Below, in pieces: positions 1-7,097 of a stretch of 10,572 nucleotides of DNA. Position 1 is the stretch's first letter; each line of letters starts with the position of its first letter. The notes beneath the pieces were generated by a model. The model did not search any database. It had not been told where the DNA came from and saw only the letters and a program-made list of their open reading frames with translations. Both the position numbers and the translations under genes were made by a program. This stretch comes from CAZQYC01 sp043746555 (GTDB lineage Bacteria > Pseudomonadota > Gammaproteobacteria > Steroidobacterales > Steroidobacteraceae). Location: positions 1 to 10,572 of the forward strand of contig JAYTQU010000389.1 of NCBI GenBank assembly GCA_043746555.1. Direction: 5' to 3'.

Positions 1-1
1 T

Positions 2-1357
2 GCGGAGGAGTCGAGCTATCGCGAGTTACAAGGTGATCGTATTCTCAAAGACGTGAAAACCATCGTCGGTTTTTCACGCCAAGATTTCGATGCCGGTCAT
101 CGCGCATGGGGGCGGATCACCGGTTTTCCGGCGGCGCAAGCAACCATTGAATGGGCGGCCAAGCAATTCAAACAAGCCGGATTACAAGACGTGCAGGTTT
201 AGGAGTACGACGCGGCCGTCAACACCACGCTATGGCATGCGACAAAATGGGAGGCGCGATTGCTCGGCAATATCGCATTTGGCGTAGGAAGTCGCGATCT
301 CGTTTTGCAAAGCGCGGTTCCTGCAAGCGGCTCAATGATGGCAACTGGCGAACTCACGGCTGAACTCGTCGATGTCGGCATGACTACCGATGCATCGCTT
401 CCCACTGTCGAGGTGCGGGGTAAAGTCGCGGTGCAAAGACTGCATCCGGCAGCGGGCGCGTTTTCGGAACGCAGAAAAACAGTCGAACGCGCGCAAGAGC
501 TCACCAAACGCGGCGCTGTCGCAATCATCAATATAGTCGAGCAAACCGGCAACATGCACGTGCGCGACTTCGGTAACTGCGGCGCGCCGTGTTTCAACTT
601 GGGTGGCGCGGACGGTTCATTTCTCCACGAGGCGCTTTCACGTGCGCAAGCAATGGGCCGACCATTGACAATTCGACTACAACTCACCGCAGAAAAGCTG
701 TCTGGCCTCAAAGGTCACAATGCCATCGGCGTCGTATCTGGAAAGAGCAGAGAGAATATCATCGTAAATGCGCACGCGGATGGTTGGTACGACGCGGCCG
801 GAGACAATGCCGATGGCTCGGCGGTACTACAAGCGCTCGCTCGACACTTTGCGAAACTGGAAAACAAACCCGAGCGCACTTTGATTTTTGTCGCAAGCGG
901 CGGCCATCACAGTACGGGTTTGAATGGTCCCGCGAATTTTGTGCGCATGAATCCCACGCTCACTGCCGCTACAGTGATGGTGCTCAACCTCGAACACATC
1001 GCGCAGTTTCGCATTCGTTCCGACACCTGGAAAATTGATCCGCGCGAGCAACCAATGAATTTTGGCATCGACAACTCATCGCCCGCGTTAATCGCCATTG
1101 GCAAGCGCGGTGTGGAACGCTATGGGTTTAATCTGAATCCAGAGTTCGGCACATCGGTCGCCGGCGATTTAGGCGGTTACGCACCGCTTAGCGTCGCGCG
1201 CGTGCAGGCCATTCATTCCGGCCCCATGTATCACACCAGCGGCGATGTGCTCGCGACCATCTCCGTGCCGGGATTGGAACGCGCCGCACGCTTCTATGCC
1301 TATTTCATTTCAGAAGCGGCGAAAACCCCGAGGGAACAAATCAATCCGACTCGCTAA
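2..1357 (+). pseudogene. M28 family metallopeptidase with PA domain, interrupted by in-frame TAG; 5' end outside window
   Basis: The frame enters from the left edge and stays open to the TAA at 1355-1357, except for one TAG at 200-202. The peptide on both sides reads as one continuous protein (GLQDVQV, stop, EYDAAVNTT), so this is a point nonsense change, possibly CAG or GAG to TAG. An N-terminal M28 segment is followed by a protease-associated (PA) domain (about 415-640, containing GAVAIINI), then the zinc peptidase core. Visible M28 landmarks are HAD (His codon 773-775, Asp 779-781), GDNADG (Asp 803-805) and the late metal His in MYHTSGD (1232-1234). The usual catalytic/metal Glu-Glu pair is replaced by His-His (905-910), and the third metal Asp by Glu (992-994). 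Secreted exopeptidases are typical of the family. A GGGAGG at 249-254 lies 5 nt before a TTG at 260, so reinitiation giving a 365-residue fragment is conceivable. I regard it as a pseudogene or a sequence error. Confidence 0.8.
200..202 (+). other. In-frame TAG inside the M28 frame
   Basis: This TAG lies in the same frame as the conserved M28 sequence on both sides and no frame change is needed across it. TAG also serves as the natural terminator of other genes here (the receiver gene ending at 9255 and the small gene ending at 7640), so general recoding of TAG is unlikely. Confidence 0.85.
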
Positions 1358-1373
1358 CGATAGCGTTATTTTT
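1352..1373 (+). terminator. Possible weak intrinsic terminator after the M28 gene
   Basis: Overlapping the TAA stop, the sequence can fold as CGCTA-ACGA-TAGCG or, alternatively, TAACG-ATAG-CGTTA. The latter is followed immediately by TTTTT (1369-1373). Both stems have only five pairs, so efficiency would be low. The site lies between two convergent genes, which suits a terminator. Confidence 0.35.
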
Positions 1374-1388
1374 AGCGGGCGCTTGAAT

Positions 1389-1725
1389 TCATTTAGCTCG
1401 CGTCTTATCCGTGGTTTCCTCAGCGCTGCCCTGCGACGCAGTCCACACTGCTTGATTGGGATACCGGAATTTCATGTGGCAGCATTCGCAGACTTCCTCC
1501 ATTGTCTCGCCAACCTGAATCATTGCTTCGGGTTGTTTAGCATCGATTGCTTTCAGCATCTGCGCCCCGGTATCGTTAAGCGTACGAGCGAATTGCTCGA
1601 ACGTCGCATGTTCCGTATACTTTCGATGCAGTTCGCTCGCAGCCGCAAAACGCCATCAGCGCGACCGACAATGTCGCCAGTCCACAAAGCCGGATGATGG
1701 GTAACGTCGCAGCTCGATTATTCAT
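1389..1725 (-). pseudogene. Small periplasmic c-type cytochrome (c556/c'-like) with a frameshift
   Basis: An ATG at 1725 opens a Sec-type signal peptide (MNNRAA then a hydrophobic core LCGLATLSVALMAF). That frame stops at 1576. The neighbouring minus frame encodes a helical domain ending in a heme-binding CxxCH, here CECCH (1476-1490), followed by MKFRYPNQ, and terminates with TGA at 1389-1391. Removing one base from the T4 run (AAAA at 1647-1650 on the plus strand) joins the two into a 111-residue protein with a plausible AFA/AAA cleavage site. The heme motif near the C-terminus and the CH-x-x-(Y/F)-x-YPN pattern match soluble cytochromes of the c556/c' type, although about 85 mature residues is short for a four-helix bundle. 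It would carry electrons in the periplasm. Either a real frameshift or a homopolymer error is possible. It is convergent with the M28 gene. Confidence 0.75.
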
Positions 1726-1843
1726 TGAAGTTTTCCCGGGACAGTTTCCTGCACTCAATCATGGTTCAGAAGTCGCTCGAACCTTGGAACGCGACAATCA
1801 GTCGGCCGAAGAGAATCACGGCGAACCAAAGGGCGAGCGATAG

Positions 1844-2266
1844 CGATGGCGCATCGAGGCGCAACCCGACGGACCCTTCGACGCTACCAAAGTACTTGAA
1901 CTCTGTCGGCTCGCCGGCAAGTCGCCCACGGTTGTAGTCGCGATGCAGGCGGAAGCAGCGCAACTTTTGATCGCTGCCGATCGTATGAACATTCCCGTTC
2001 CCGGTTCGCTCTCCATCGTGGCGGTTCGCGATCGAGCGGCGATTATTTCCGCCACGAGGATTCCCTTGTCGATAATCTACCTCGATCCGCAAAAGATTGG
2101 AGTCGCCGCCGCCGATAGTATTCTTGCTCAGCTCTCGGGTGGCACCGCACCAAAGGCGGATGTTCCAGTGGAGGTGGGAACTTGGCTCGAACATGGCACA
2201 ACCGGTCCCATTCGTTCCGCTACGCACGTTCGCAAACATACTCAGTCTAAGTCGCATGCGCTTTGA
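1844..2266 (+). pseudogene. LacI-family transcriptional regulator, C-terminal remnant
   Basis: From about 1870 the frame reads GPFDATKVLELCRLAGKSPT-VVVAMQAEAAQLLIAADRMN-IPVPGSLSIVAV and ends in an LDP..IG..AADSILAQLSG block and a final EHGTTGPI. This is the effector-binding/dimerisation half of LacI/GalR regulators: the 'pTAv.a.nd..A.g.l.aa...g..vP.dvsvvg' strand-helix unit followed by the last helix and C-terminal strand. An in-frame TAG at 1841-1843 closes the frame upstream. No helix-turn-helix domain or first lobe can be found between 1726 and 1840, so the DNA-binding half is missing. An ATG at 1943 could give a 107-residue product, but it would be only part of one lobe. Without its DNA-binding domain it could not act as a repressor. 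It has no obvious target operon here. Confidence 0.7.
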
Positions 2267-2375
2267 GTAAGATGCTTAGGGATATCTCCATCGCATTCGA
2301 CTTTTTAAGCAGACATTGACCTTGCGGTAGCGACGTTGCACCATCCACCCGTCCATTCTAAAGCGTGACGCTCAA

Positions 2376-2978
2376 ATGACTATCGATCACTTTGCGAACA
2401 AAGCAGGCAGCTACGAACAGAATAAGGACCGCGTCGATAACGTGGCGCAGATTGCGAATGCGATGATTGCCGTTGTCCAACTTACCAAGTCCATGCGGAT
2501 TATGGACTTCGGATCCGGCACCGGCCTGCTACTGGAACGCATCGCGCCTTACGTTGGCAAGATTACGGCAGTAGACGTATCGAAATCGATGAACGCACAG
2601 TTGCGCGAAAAGCAAACTCGACTTGGATGTGAGGTAGAGATGATCGAATTGGATTTGGAACAAGCGCCGCTCAAGCGGAAATTCGACGGCATCATCTCGT
2701 CAATGACAATGCATCACATCAAAGACATCCCGGCCATGTTCGACAATTTTTATTCGCTGCTGACCGACGGCGGTTTTATCGCCGTCGCAGACTTGGAAAG
2801 TGAAGACGGAACCTTCCATAGTGAAGATACCGGCGTACATCACTTCGGCTTCAATAAGGATGAGATCGCCAAGGTGGCATCGGGCGCCCACTTCAAGAAT
2901 GTCGCGATCTCAAGAGTCAGCGTGGTCCACAAATTACAAGGCAACTATCCGGTGTTCTTGTTGACTGCCTATCGGTGA
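2376..2978 (+). CDS. Class I SAM-dependent methyltransferase
   Basis: This is a complete 200-residue protein with a Rossmann-fold methyltransferase core. The glycine-rich SAM motif I is IMDFGSGTG at residues 42-50. The acidic residue ending strand 2 is Asp67 (AVDVS), and FDGIISSMTMHHI (103-115) holds the motif IV region. The C-terminal half contains DTGVHHFGF (151-159), a pattern seen in small stand-alone methyltransferases of the UbiE/YcgJ-like type (methyltransf_11/25). The substrate cannot be told from sequence. The ATG at 2376 is chosen because the reading begins MTIDHFANKAGSYE, the usual N-terminal helix of this group; the ribosome binding site is weak. It stands alone, with 109 nt before it and an inverted repeat over its stop codon. 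Confidence 0.9.
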   Translation: MTIDHFANKAGSYEQNKDRVDNVAQIANAMIAVVQLTKSMRIMDFGSGTGLLLERIAPYVGKITAVDVSKSMNAQLREKQTRLGCEVEMIELDLEQAPLKRKFDGIISSMTMHHIKDIPAMFDNFYSLLTDGGFIAVADLESEDGTFHSEDTGVHHFGFNKDEIAKVASGAHFKNVAISRVSVVHKLQGNYPVFLLTAYR

Positions 2979-3004
2979 ATGAATTGAAACTCGTGCTCCG
3001 ATAG
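2969..3004. repeat. 7-bp inverted repeat across the methyltransferase stop codon
   Basis: CTATCGG (2969-2975) and CCGATAG (2998-3004) are perfect complements separated by 22 nt. There is no T-tract after the right arm, so this is at best a weak RNA hairpin at the 3' end of the methyltransferase message. Confidence 0.3.
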
Positions 3005-3113
3005 CGGACCTGCAGTTCAATCATTTCATTTATGGATATCCGCCGACCCGCATTGCTTCAATACACGATTCGATGCGCTTACATTCCCTTGCTCAAAGTG
3101 CTAGATTTTCGGC

Positions 3114-3845
3114 ATGTGCGGAAGATATGTCAGTCCCAACGAAGCGGCGCTCAATCGCGAATACCTTGTGGACGCGAGAAATTCCGGGCAGCGGCTGCAG
3201 CGATTATTCGAGGATGGCCGAAGTTACAACGTCGCGCCGACTCAAGGCGTGCCGGTCGTTCGCGTTATTCGCAAAAACACCGGCCGCGACAGTGGTGGCG
3301 CGCGCGAGTGCGTGGAGATGCGCTGGGGTCTCGTGCCGTTCTGGAGTAAGGGCATTCCGCCGAAGTTTTCGTCGATCAATGCAACGATCGAAAAGTTAGA
3401 AAACGGTCCGACTTGGCGCGGACCGTGGAAGCGCGGACAACGCTGCATTGTGCCCGCTGTTGGCTTTTACGAATGGCACGTCAATCCCGACGGCAGTAAG
3501 ACGCCCTACTTCATCGAGCCCGCCGATAAGAACTCGACCTTTGCGTTCGCCGGTCTGTGGGATGAATCGAAAGCCGATAATGTCGATGCCATTGTCAGTT
3601 GCACCATCATCACCATGCCGCCGAACGAATTGATGGCCGAGATTCACAACGCAAAAAAGCGTATGCCGGCGATACTCGATAAGGACGATCTGGAAACTTG
3701 GTTAACCGGCACCCCTGAGCAAGCAAAGACAGTACTCAAGCAATACCCGCAAGAAATGATGCACGCCTACATCGTCAGCAGTCGCGTAAATTCACCGCGC
3801 AACAACGATCCAAAATTGATTCAGCCGCTCGACGCCGTCGCGTAA
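3114..3845 (+). CDS. SRAP domain protein (YedK/HMCES family, abasic-site DNA-protein crosslinking)
   Basis: This 243-residue protein spans a complete SRAP domain. Cys2 follows the initiator Met in MCGRY, which fixes the start at 3114: the Met is removed and Cys becomes the N-terminal nucleophile. Other family landmarks are NVAPTQ (39-44), MRWGLVPFW (69-77), Asn89 in INA, CIVPAVGFYEW with Glu120 (111-121), FAFAGLW (143-149) and the AEIHNAKKRMPAIL block with His178. Cys2, Asn89, Glu120 and His178 correspond to the known active-site set of E. coli YedK (Cys2, Asn75, Glu105, His160). Family members form a thiazolidine crosslink with abasic sites in single-stranded DNA, shielding them at replication forks. 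The gene is often SOS-linked, but I see no clear LexA box upstream. It stands alone and is convergent with the thioesterase gene. Confidence 0.95.
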   Translation: MCGRYVSPNEAALNREYLVDARNSGQRLQRLFEDGRSYNVAPTQGVPVVRVIRKNTGRDSGGARECVEMRWGLVPFWSKGIPPKFSSINATIEKLENGPTWRGPWKRGQRCIVPAVGFYEWHVNPDGSKTPYFIEPADKNSTFAFAGLWDESKADNVDAIVSCTIITMPPNELMAEIHNAKKRMPAILDKDDLETWLTGTPEQAKTVLKQYPQEMMHAYIVSSRVNSPRNNDPKLIQPLDAVA

Positions 3846-3889
3846 TGCCGATCGATTAATTGCTTGCGAATCATTGCGTCTTCGCCAGC

Positions 3890-3906
3890 GGCGTAAGCGC
3901 AACGCC
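3890..3906. terminator. Weak hairpin between convergent genes
   Basis: GGCGT (3890-3894) and ACGCC (3902-3906) form a five-pair stem with a 7-nt loop in the 69-nt gap between the SRAP stop and the thioesterase stop. There is no T-tract on either side, so the terminator role is weakly supported. Nothing else is visible in the gap. Confidence 0.2.
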
Positions 3907-3914
3907 ACCAGAGG

Positions 3915-4421
3915 TCAAAGCGTGGGCAAGTTTGTCAGCGCGGCCATGACGGCTGGCAAGCATGCATATCGTTCACGAAACTCCGGCGGCCACCGCGCTG
4001 GACGTCCATTCGATAATTCTATGCAGACGTATTCGATTTCCGCTCGCATAAGCGTTACACCGTCGAATGCTCGAACCAGTTGAAATCGTCGGCGAACGCA
4101 TAGCCGACTTAGTGCAGGCAAGATCCACGTTGCGATTGTGAGCTGATCATCGCGTAATGCGGGCCGCAGATACGTAATCAACGTACGCACCACTGCCATG
4201 CCGCGATCGAGTTCGAGGCAGCGCTCGATGGGCAATCCGAGTGCCGCCGAATGACTCCACGCGACGCGATCGCACCATGTCACATACACCGCGTTGTTCA
4301 CGTGGTTGTAAGCGTCGATGTCGCCGGCATCAACCGTAATATTCAGCAGATGCGGATTGGGAAGATCGTAGTGAGGTTGCGATTTCACGGGTAGGATTAT
4401 CGAGATGACTGTCGCAGGCAT
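3915..4421 (-). CDS. Acyl-CoA thioesterase, 4-hydroxybenzoyl-CoA thioesterase-like hot-dog fold
   Basis: From the ATG at 4421 the product is 168 residues. DAGDIDAYNHVNNAVYVTW (31-49) is the 4HBT/YbgC-type signature, with the catalytic Asp in DID and the HVNNA turn at the start of the central helix. RTLITYLRPAL (79-89) and the later IATWI...VRRRFQLVR strands complete one hot-dog domain. Such proteins hydrolyse acyl-CoA thioesters as dimers or tetramers in the cytoplasm; acyl specificity is not readable. The frame stays open upstream to a TTG at 4493, so the start is uncertain: no candidate has a strong ribosome binding site, and a GTG at about 4388 is also possible. It lies downstream of the 57-residue gene on the same strand, so it may be the third gene of the dehydrogenase operon. 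Confidence 0.85.
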   Translation of the reverse strand: MPATVISIILPVKSQPHYDLPNPHLLNITVDAGDIDAYNHVNNAVYVTWCDRVAWSHSAALGLPIERCLELDRGMAVVRTLITYLRPALRDDQLTIATWILPALSRLCVRRRFQLVRAFDGVTLMRAEIEYVCIELSNGRPARWPPEFRERYACLPAVMAALTNLPTL

Positions 4422-4516
4422 TGACCCAAGATCAAGTTGGCGGGCGATTCGCATAAAAACTCGGATGCGCTGTGTAGTATCCAGCCTCCCCAATCCACAT
4501 TACAGCCAATGCATCG

Positions 4517-4690
4517 CTAACTGCCGGTCTTGGAAAACACGCGTTTTGCCGGACGATTGACCAGTTGACGAGCTGACTTCAGTTCCTGTTCGCGCAGCGC
4601 AGCGCAAATAGCCGCAAGATCATTGCCGTATCGGGCGGCATGCTCTTGGCGGCGCTGTCGAATGTCAGCGACGATTGAGTCCTCATTCAT
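4517..4690 (-). CDS. Small conserved hypothetical protein (57 aa)
   Basis: The ATG at 4690 lies 4 nt after the PQQ dehydrogenase stop (TAA, 4695-4697), so translation is probably coupled; the stop is TAG at 4517-4519. The protein is charged and helical: MNEDSIVADIRQRRQEH, then AARYGNDLAAICAALREQE, then a basic tail. The pattern 'I..(D/E)IR..R.(E/D)HAA(R/K)(Y/F)..DL.AI...LR..(Q/E)' is one I associate with a widespread family of short uncharacterised bacterial proteins, often annotated hypothetical and sometimes near toxin-antitoxin-type genes. No membrane segment, signal peptide or metal motif is seen. A longer start at 4753 would overlap the dehydrogenase and is unlikely. Function unknown. 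Confidence 0.75.
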   Translation of the reverse strand: MNEDSIVADIRQRRQEHAARYGNDLAAICAALREQELKSARQLVNRPAKRVFSKTGS

Positions 4691-4694
4691 CTTG

Positions 4695-6581
4695 TTACTT
4701 CTTCGGCCGGTACGCGATAAGCACATTGCCCGATGTCTGGCCGAAAGCGCCATAGCCCGAATTGATGAAGATCATGCCCGCGCCCGCCGAAATACCGTGA
4801 CTGTCGATAGACCCACCTTTGCCGGCGATATCGTTGATCGTGTTCTTTGGGCCAATCGTGTCCAACGTTTTAAGCACGGCGCCGGTTTTGCCGTCAAAAA
4901 TCATGACTTCGCCACCAAGCGTGGCGGCGACAACTGCACCGTCGATAGTCAAAGGCGCTGCGGAGAATCCATACTTGGTCGTGCATGCTGTCACCAACTT
5001 ACCGCGCTCGCCTTCGCAGTTCGGTTTAGCGTCGTAACCCCACACCTGCTTGCCTGTTTTGATGTCGATCGCATACACGCCAGGATGGGGCTTGGTCGCT
5101 GCGCCATTAAAAATCGGATCGTTGATCGTCGCGAACAATTTTTTTCCATCGGTGGAGATGCCCCAGTGAACGCCGCCGAGCGCCGTGCCACTGCCGAAAC
5201 GAACATTCCACAACTTCTTTCCCGTCTCGGCATCGAGTGCCCAGGTATCGCCGGATTTTTGGCCGGCAAGTATTACGTCCTTGCCGCGTCCTCCCGTAAC
5301 TAGAATAGCGCCTGCACCAAAATCAAAGTCGCGACCGAGACCGAGATCTTCATTGATATTCCACGGGCAATTCGGGCCGGACGTTTCCTTGCTCGCCGAA
5401 CACGCCATGTTCCACACATCGTGCGCCATGGCTTGGAATTTCCAAACCTCCTTGCCGGTGATTAAATCGAGTGCGATCACGGCGTCCGATGTGTCGGTGC
5501 CCGGATGCGACGTGTTCTCGCCGGTGGTGACGATCACGCGATTGCGCTGCTCATCGATCAACGGGATCGACCAAATCGGCGCGCCCGATGGTCCGCGTTG
5601 CTTCACGCCCGTGGAAGAAACTTTTCCGTTGTACTCGGCGTTCGGCATCGTGTGGTATTCCCACATTTTTGAACCGTCTTTTGCCGACAGTGCAACGACG
5701 GCGCCATGACCGACGCAACATTCAAACGTTGCGCGTCCGCCCGCGCCGACACCCGACGCGGAAATCGGGACGATAATCTTATCCTTGTAAATGACAACGC
5801 CGCCGCGAATCGATCCGGGATTGCCATCCGACTGACCATTCGCCTGCCAGACTTTTTCGCCGTTCTTTGCATCGACAACCAACACATCGCGACCGACCGA
5901 TAGCGCCAGCACTTTACGTCCATCGATTTCGCCAAACGTCGGCGTGTTGCGCGAGTTGACTGCGACGCTCCATTTTGCGCAACCGCTTTGCGTATCGAGC
6001 GCCAAGAGTCGACCGCCGCCCGTTACGAACATTGTGTCGCCGACGATTGACGCACCGGTGCCGCTACTCTGTCCCGGAAAACCAATAGCCCAAGCGATCT
6101 CCAGATTTTTCATGTCGCTCGCTTCGATGCCCGCTTGCGCGGCGGTAAGACTGCGCGTTTGATTGCGGTCGATGCTGAAGCCGGACGCGATTACCGGTTT
6201 GTCGACATCGACGACGCGCTTGTCTGCTGCGCACATCAGCTTGTCGGTCCAATCGGCGGCGATTGGCGCTTGTCCCGATGTGAGATAGGCAATCAACTGT
6301 CTTCTTTCGTCGTCGGACAGTACCGCCGCCATCGGCGCCATCTTGCCGCCTTCATTCATCGCATCGCGTAATTGTCCGGCGGGCATCGCCGCTAGCGCAG
6401 CGAAAGTTGGCACGCGCACATCGACGGGCGTGGCATGACAGGTCGCACACGTTTTGTCGTAGATCGCTTTGCCGGGAAGATTCGCGCTGGGCGGCGTCTG
6501 CGAAAACGCGGGCGCGGCAAACGTTGCGAAAATAAAGCCAGCCATCGTCAACAGCGCCTTAATGTGCGGATTTATTGTCAT
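4695..6581 (-). CDS. PQQ-dependent quinohemoprotein dehydrogenase with N-terminal cytochrome c domain (polyvinyl-alcohol-dehydrogenase-like)
   Basis: This 628-residue periplasmic enzyme starts with a signal peptide (about 1-28, ending APAFSQ). A cytochrome c domain follows, with CATCH at 45-49 and an axial Met at 81 or 84 (GGKMAPM). An eight-bladed PQQ propeller then fills the rest. Seven Trp-docking repeats of the type ALDxxTGxxVW are visible at about 195, 235, 297, 370, 448, 504 and 561. Vicinal Cys288-Cys289 (ECCVGHGAVVAL) sit where PQQ dehydrogenases carry the disulfide ring that packs on PQQ. Cytochrome-first order is characteristic of polyvinyl alcohol dehydrogenase (EC 1.1.2.6); quinohemoprotein alcohol dehydrogenases carry the cytochrome at the C-terminus. 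The enzyme would oxidise an alcohol and pass electrons from PQQ through its own heme. True substrate is unknown. I prefer the ATG at 6581 over 6596 because GGGGA (6587-6591) sits 5 nt upstream of it. It heads a minus-strand operon. Confidence 0.9.
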   Translation of the reverse strand: MTINPHIKALLTMAGFIFATFAAPAFSQTPPSANLPGKAIYDKTCATCHATPVDVRVPTFAALAAMPAGQLRDAMNEGGKMAPMAAVLSDDERRQLIAYLTSGQAPIAADWTDKLMCAADKRVVDVDKPVIASGFSIDRNQTRSLTAAQAGIEASDMKNLEIAWAIGFPGQSSGTGASIVGDTMFVTGGGRLLALDTQSGCAKWSVAVNSRNTPTFGEIDGRKVLALSVGRDVLVVDAKNGEKVWQANGQSDGNPGSIRGGVVIYKDKIIVPISASGVGAGGRATFECCVGHGAVVALSAKDGSKMWEYHTMPNAEYNGKVSSTGVKQRGPSGAPIWSIPLIDEQRNRVIVTTGENTSHPGTDTSDAVIALDLITGKEVWKFQAMAHDVWNMACSASKETSGPNCPWNINEDLGLGRDFDFGAGAILVTGGRGKDVILAGQKSGDTWALDAETGKKLWNVRFGSGTALGGVHWGISTDGKKLFATINDPIFNGAATKPHPGVYAIDIKTGKQVWGYDAKPNCEGERGKLVTACTTKYGFSAAPLTIDGAVVAATLGGEVMIFDGKTGAVLKTLDTIGPKNTINDIAGKGGSIDSHGISAGAGMIFINSGYGAFGQTSGNVLIAYRPKK

Positions 6582-6648
6582 CTTGGTCCCCATCATGAAG
6601 TATTGAATCGAATCGCTATTTTCTGCCGAGACATTTTCTGTTCAAGCT

Positions 6649-6681
6649 AGGATAGCCGGTATACCGAGCGCCCTATGTCAA
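6649..6681 (-). promoter_or_regulatory. Possible promoter of the PQQ dehydrogenase
   Basis: Read on the minus strand, a perfect TTGACA (6681-6676) is followed 21 nt later by TATCCT (6654-6649), with a 10-bp perfect palindrome CGGTATACCG (6657-6666) between them. The spacing is longer than the ideal 17, so the -10 assignment is doubtful. The palindrome could be an operator. The position, about 70-100 nt before the start codon, is sensible. Confidence 0.3.
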
Positions 6682-6836
6682 GATATTCGAATGTCGTACT
6701 TTTTGTCGGCACATTGACCGCTCACAATTGTCTCATTGTAGCTCGCAATATGTCGCGCAATTAGTTAGCGAGGCGTTGAGTCCAGAAGGGCATCAATGCA
6801 ATGATCGTGATGACATTCATATATTTCCGGCCACTT

Positions 6837-6867
6837 TGAAATTCGAGACAACTGAAATTTCGAGACA
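6837..6867. repeat. Imperfect tandem direct repeat with 16-nt period
   Basis: TGAAATTCGAGACA (6837-6850) is repeated as TGAAATTTCGAGACA (6853-6867), differing by one inserted T. The pair lies just before the monooxygenase remnant and within the upstream region of the dehydrogenase. It could be a pair of regulator sites, since a period of about 16 nt is 1.5 helical turns, or a duplication scar. Confidence 0.55.
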
Positions 6868-6884
6868 CGCAAATACAAAACCAA

Positions 6885-7091
6885 GTAGTGGATGTCGTCA
6901 TCGTTGGCGCAGCTAGCTGGCTCGGCATGTAGACGCCGCGCACGAGTTATGTGGTGCTTGAAGGGCGCGACGAACCGGGCGGCACCTGGGATCTATTTCG
7001 CTATCCCGGCATTCGTTCCGACCGGGACATGCACACTGAGGATGGCGTCGCTAGATCCTTCTCCGTACTATGTGGCTTGCATCCTCGTTAG
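6885..7091 (+). pseudogene. Remnant of an FAD-dependent Baeyer-Villiger/flavin-containing monooxygenase N-terminus
   Basis: The frame reads VVDVVIVGAASWLGM, then TAG (6930-6932), then YVVLEGRDEPGGTWDLFRYP and GIRSDRDMHT, which ends near 7037. These are the hallmark N-terminal blocks of Baeyer-Villiger/FMO-type monooxygenases: a degraded FAD-binding GxGxxG motif, the acidic end of strand 2 (LEGRD), GGTWDLFRYPGIRSD, and DMHT. Between the dinucleotide fold and TSYVVLEGRD roughly ten residues of the usual helix are missing. After DMHT the sequence diverges, and a TAG follows at 7089-7091. More than 400 residues of a normal enzyme are absent. It is therefore a decayed fragment with at least one internal deletion, one nonsense codon and a large 3' loss. 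No start codon is convincing. Confidence 0.7.
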
Positions 7092-7097
7092 TACCGT

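Noticed and set aside
199..711. Minus-strand 170-codon ORF inside the M28 region
   Set aside because: It is the antisense shadow of the PA domain, which has clear homology on the plus strand.
1245..1697. Plus-strand ORF of 150 codons across the M28 end and the cytochrome
   Set aside because: It is antisense to the cytochrome heme domain and overlaps the M28 3' end out of frame; no family resemblance.
1766..2257. Minus-strand 163-codon ORF opposite the LacI remnant
   Set aside because: The plus strand carries recognisable LacI blocks, and the minus translation has no domain-like pattern.
4623..5709. Overlapping plus-strand ORFs (4623-5303 and 5185-5709)
   Set aside because: Both lie antisense to the well-supported PQQ propeller; their composition is typical of shadows in GC-rich genes.
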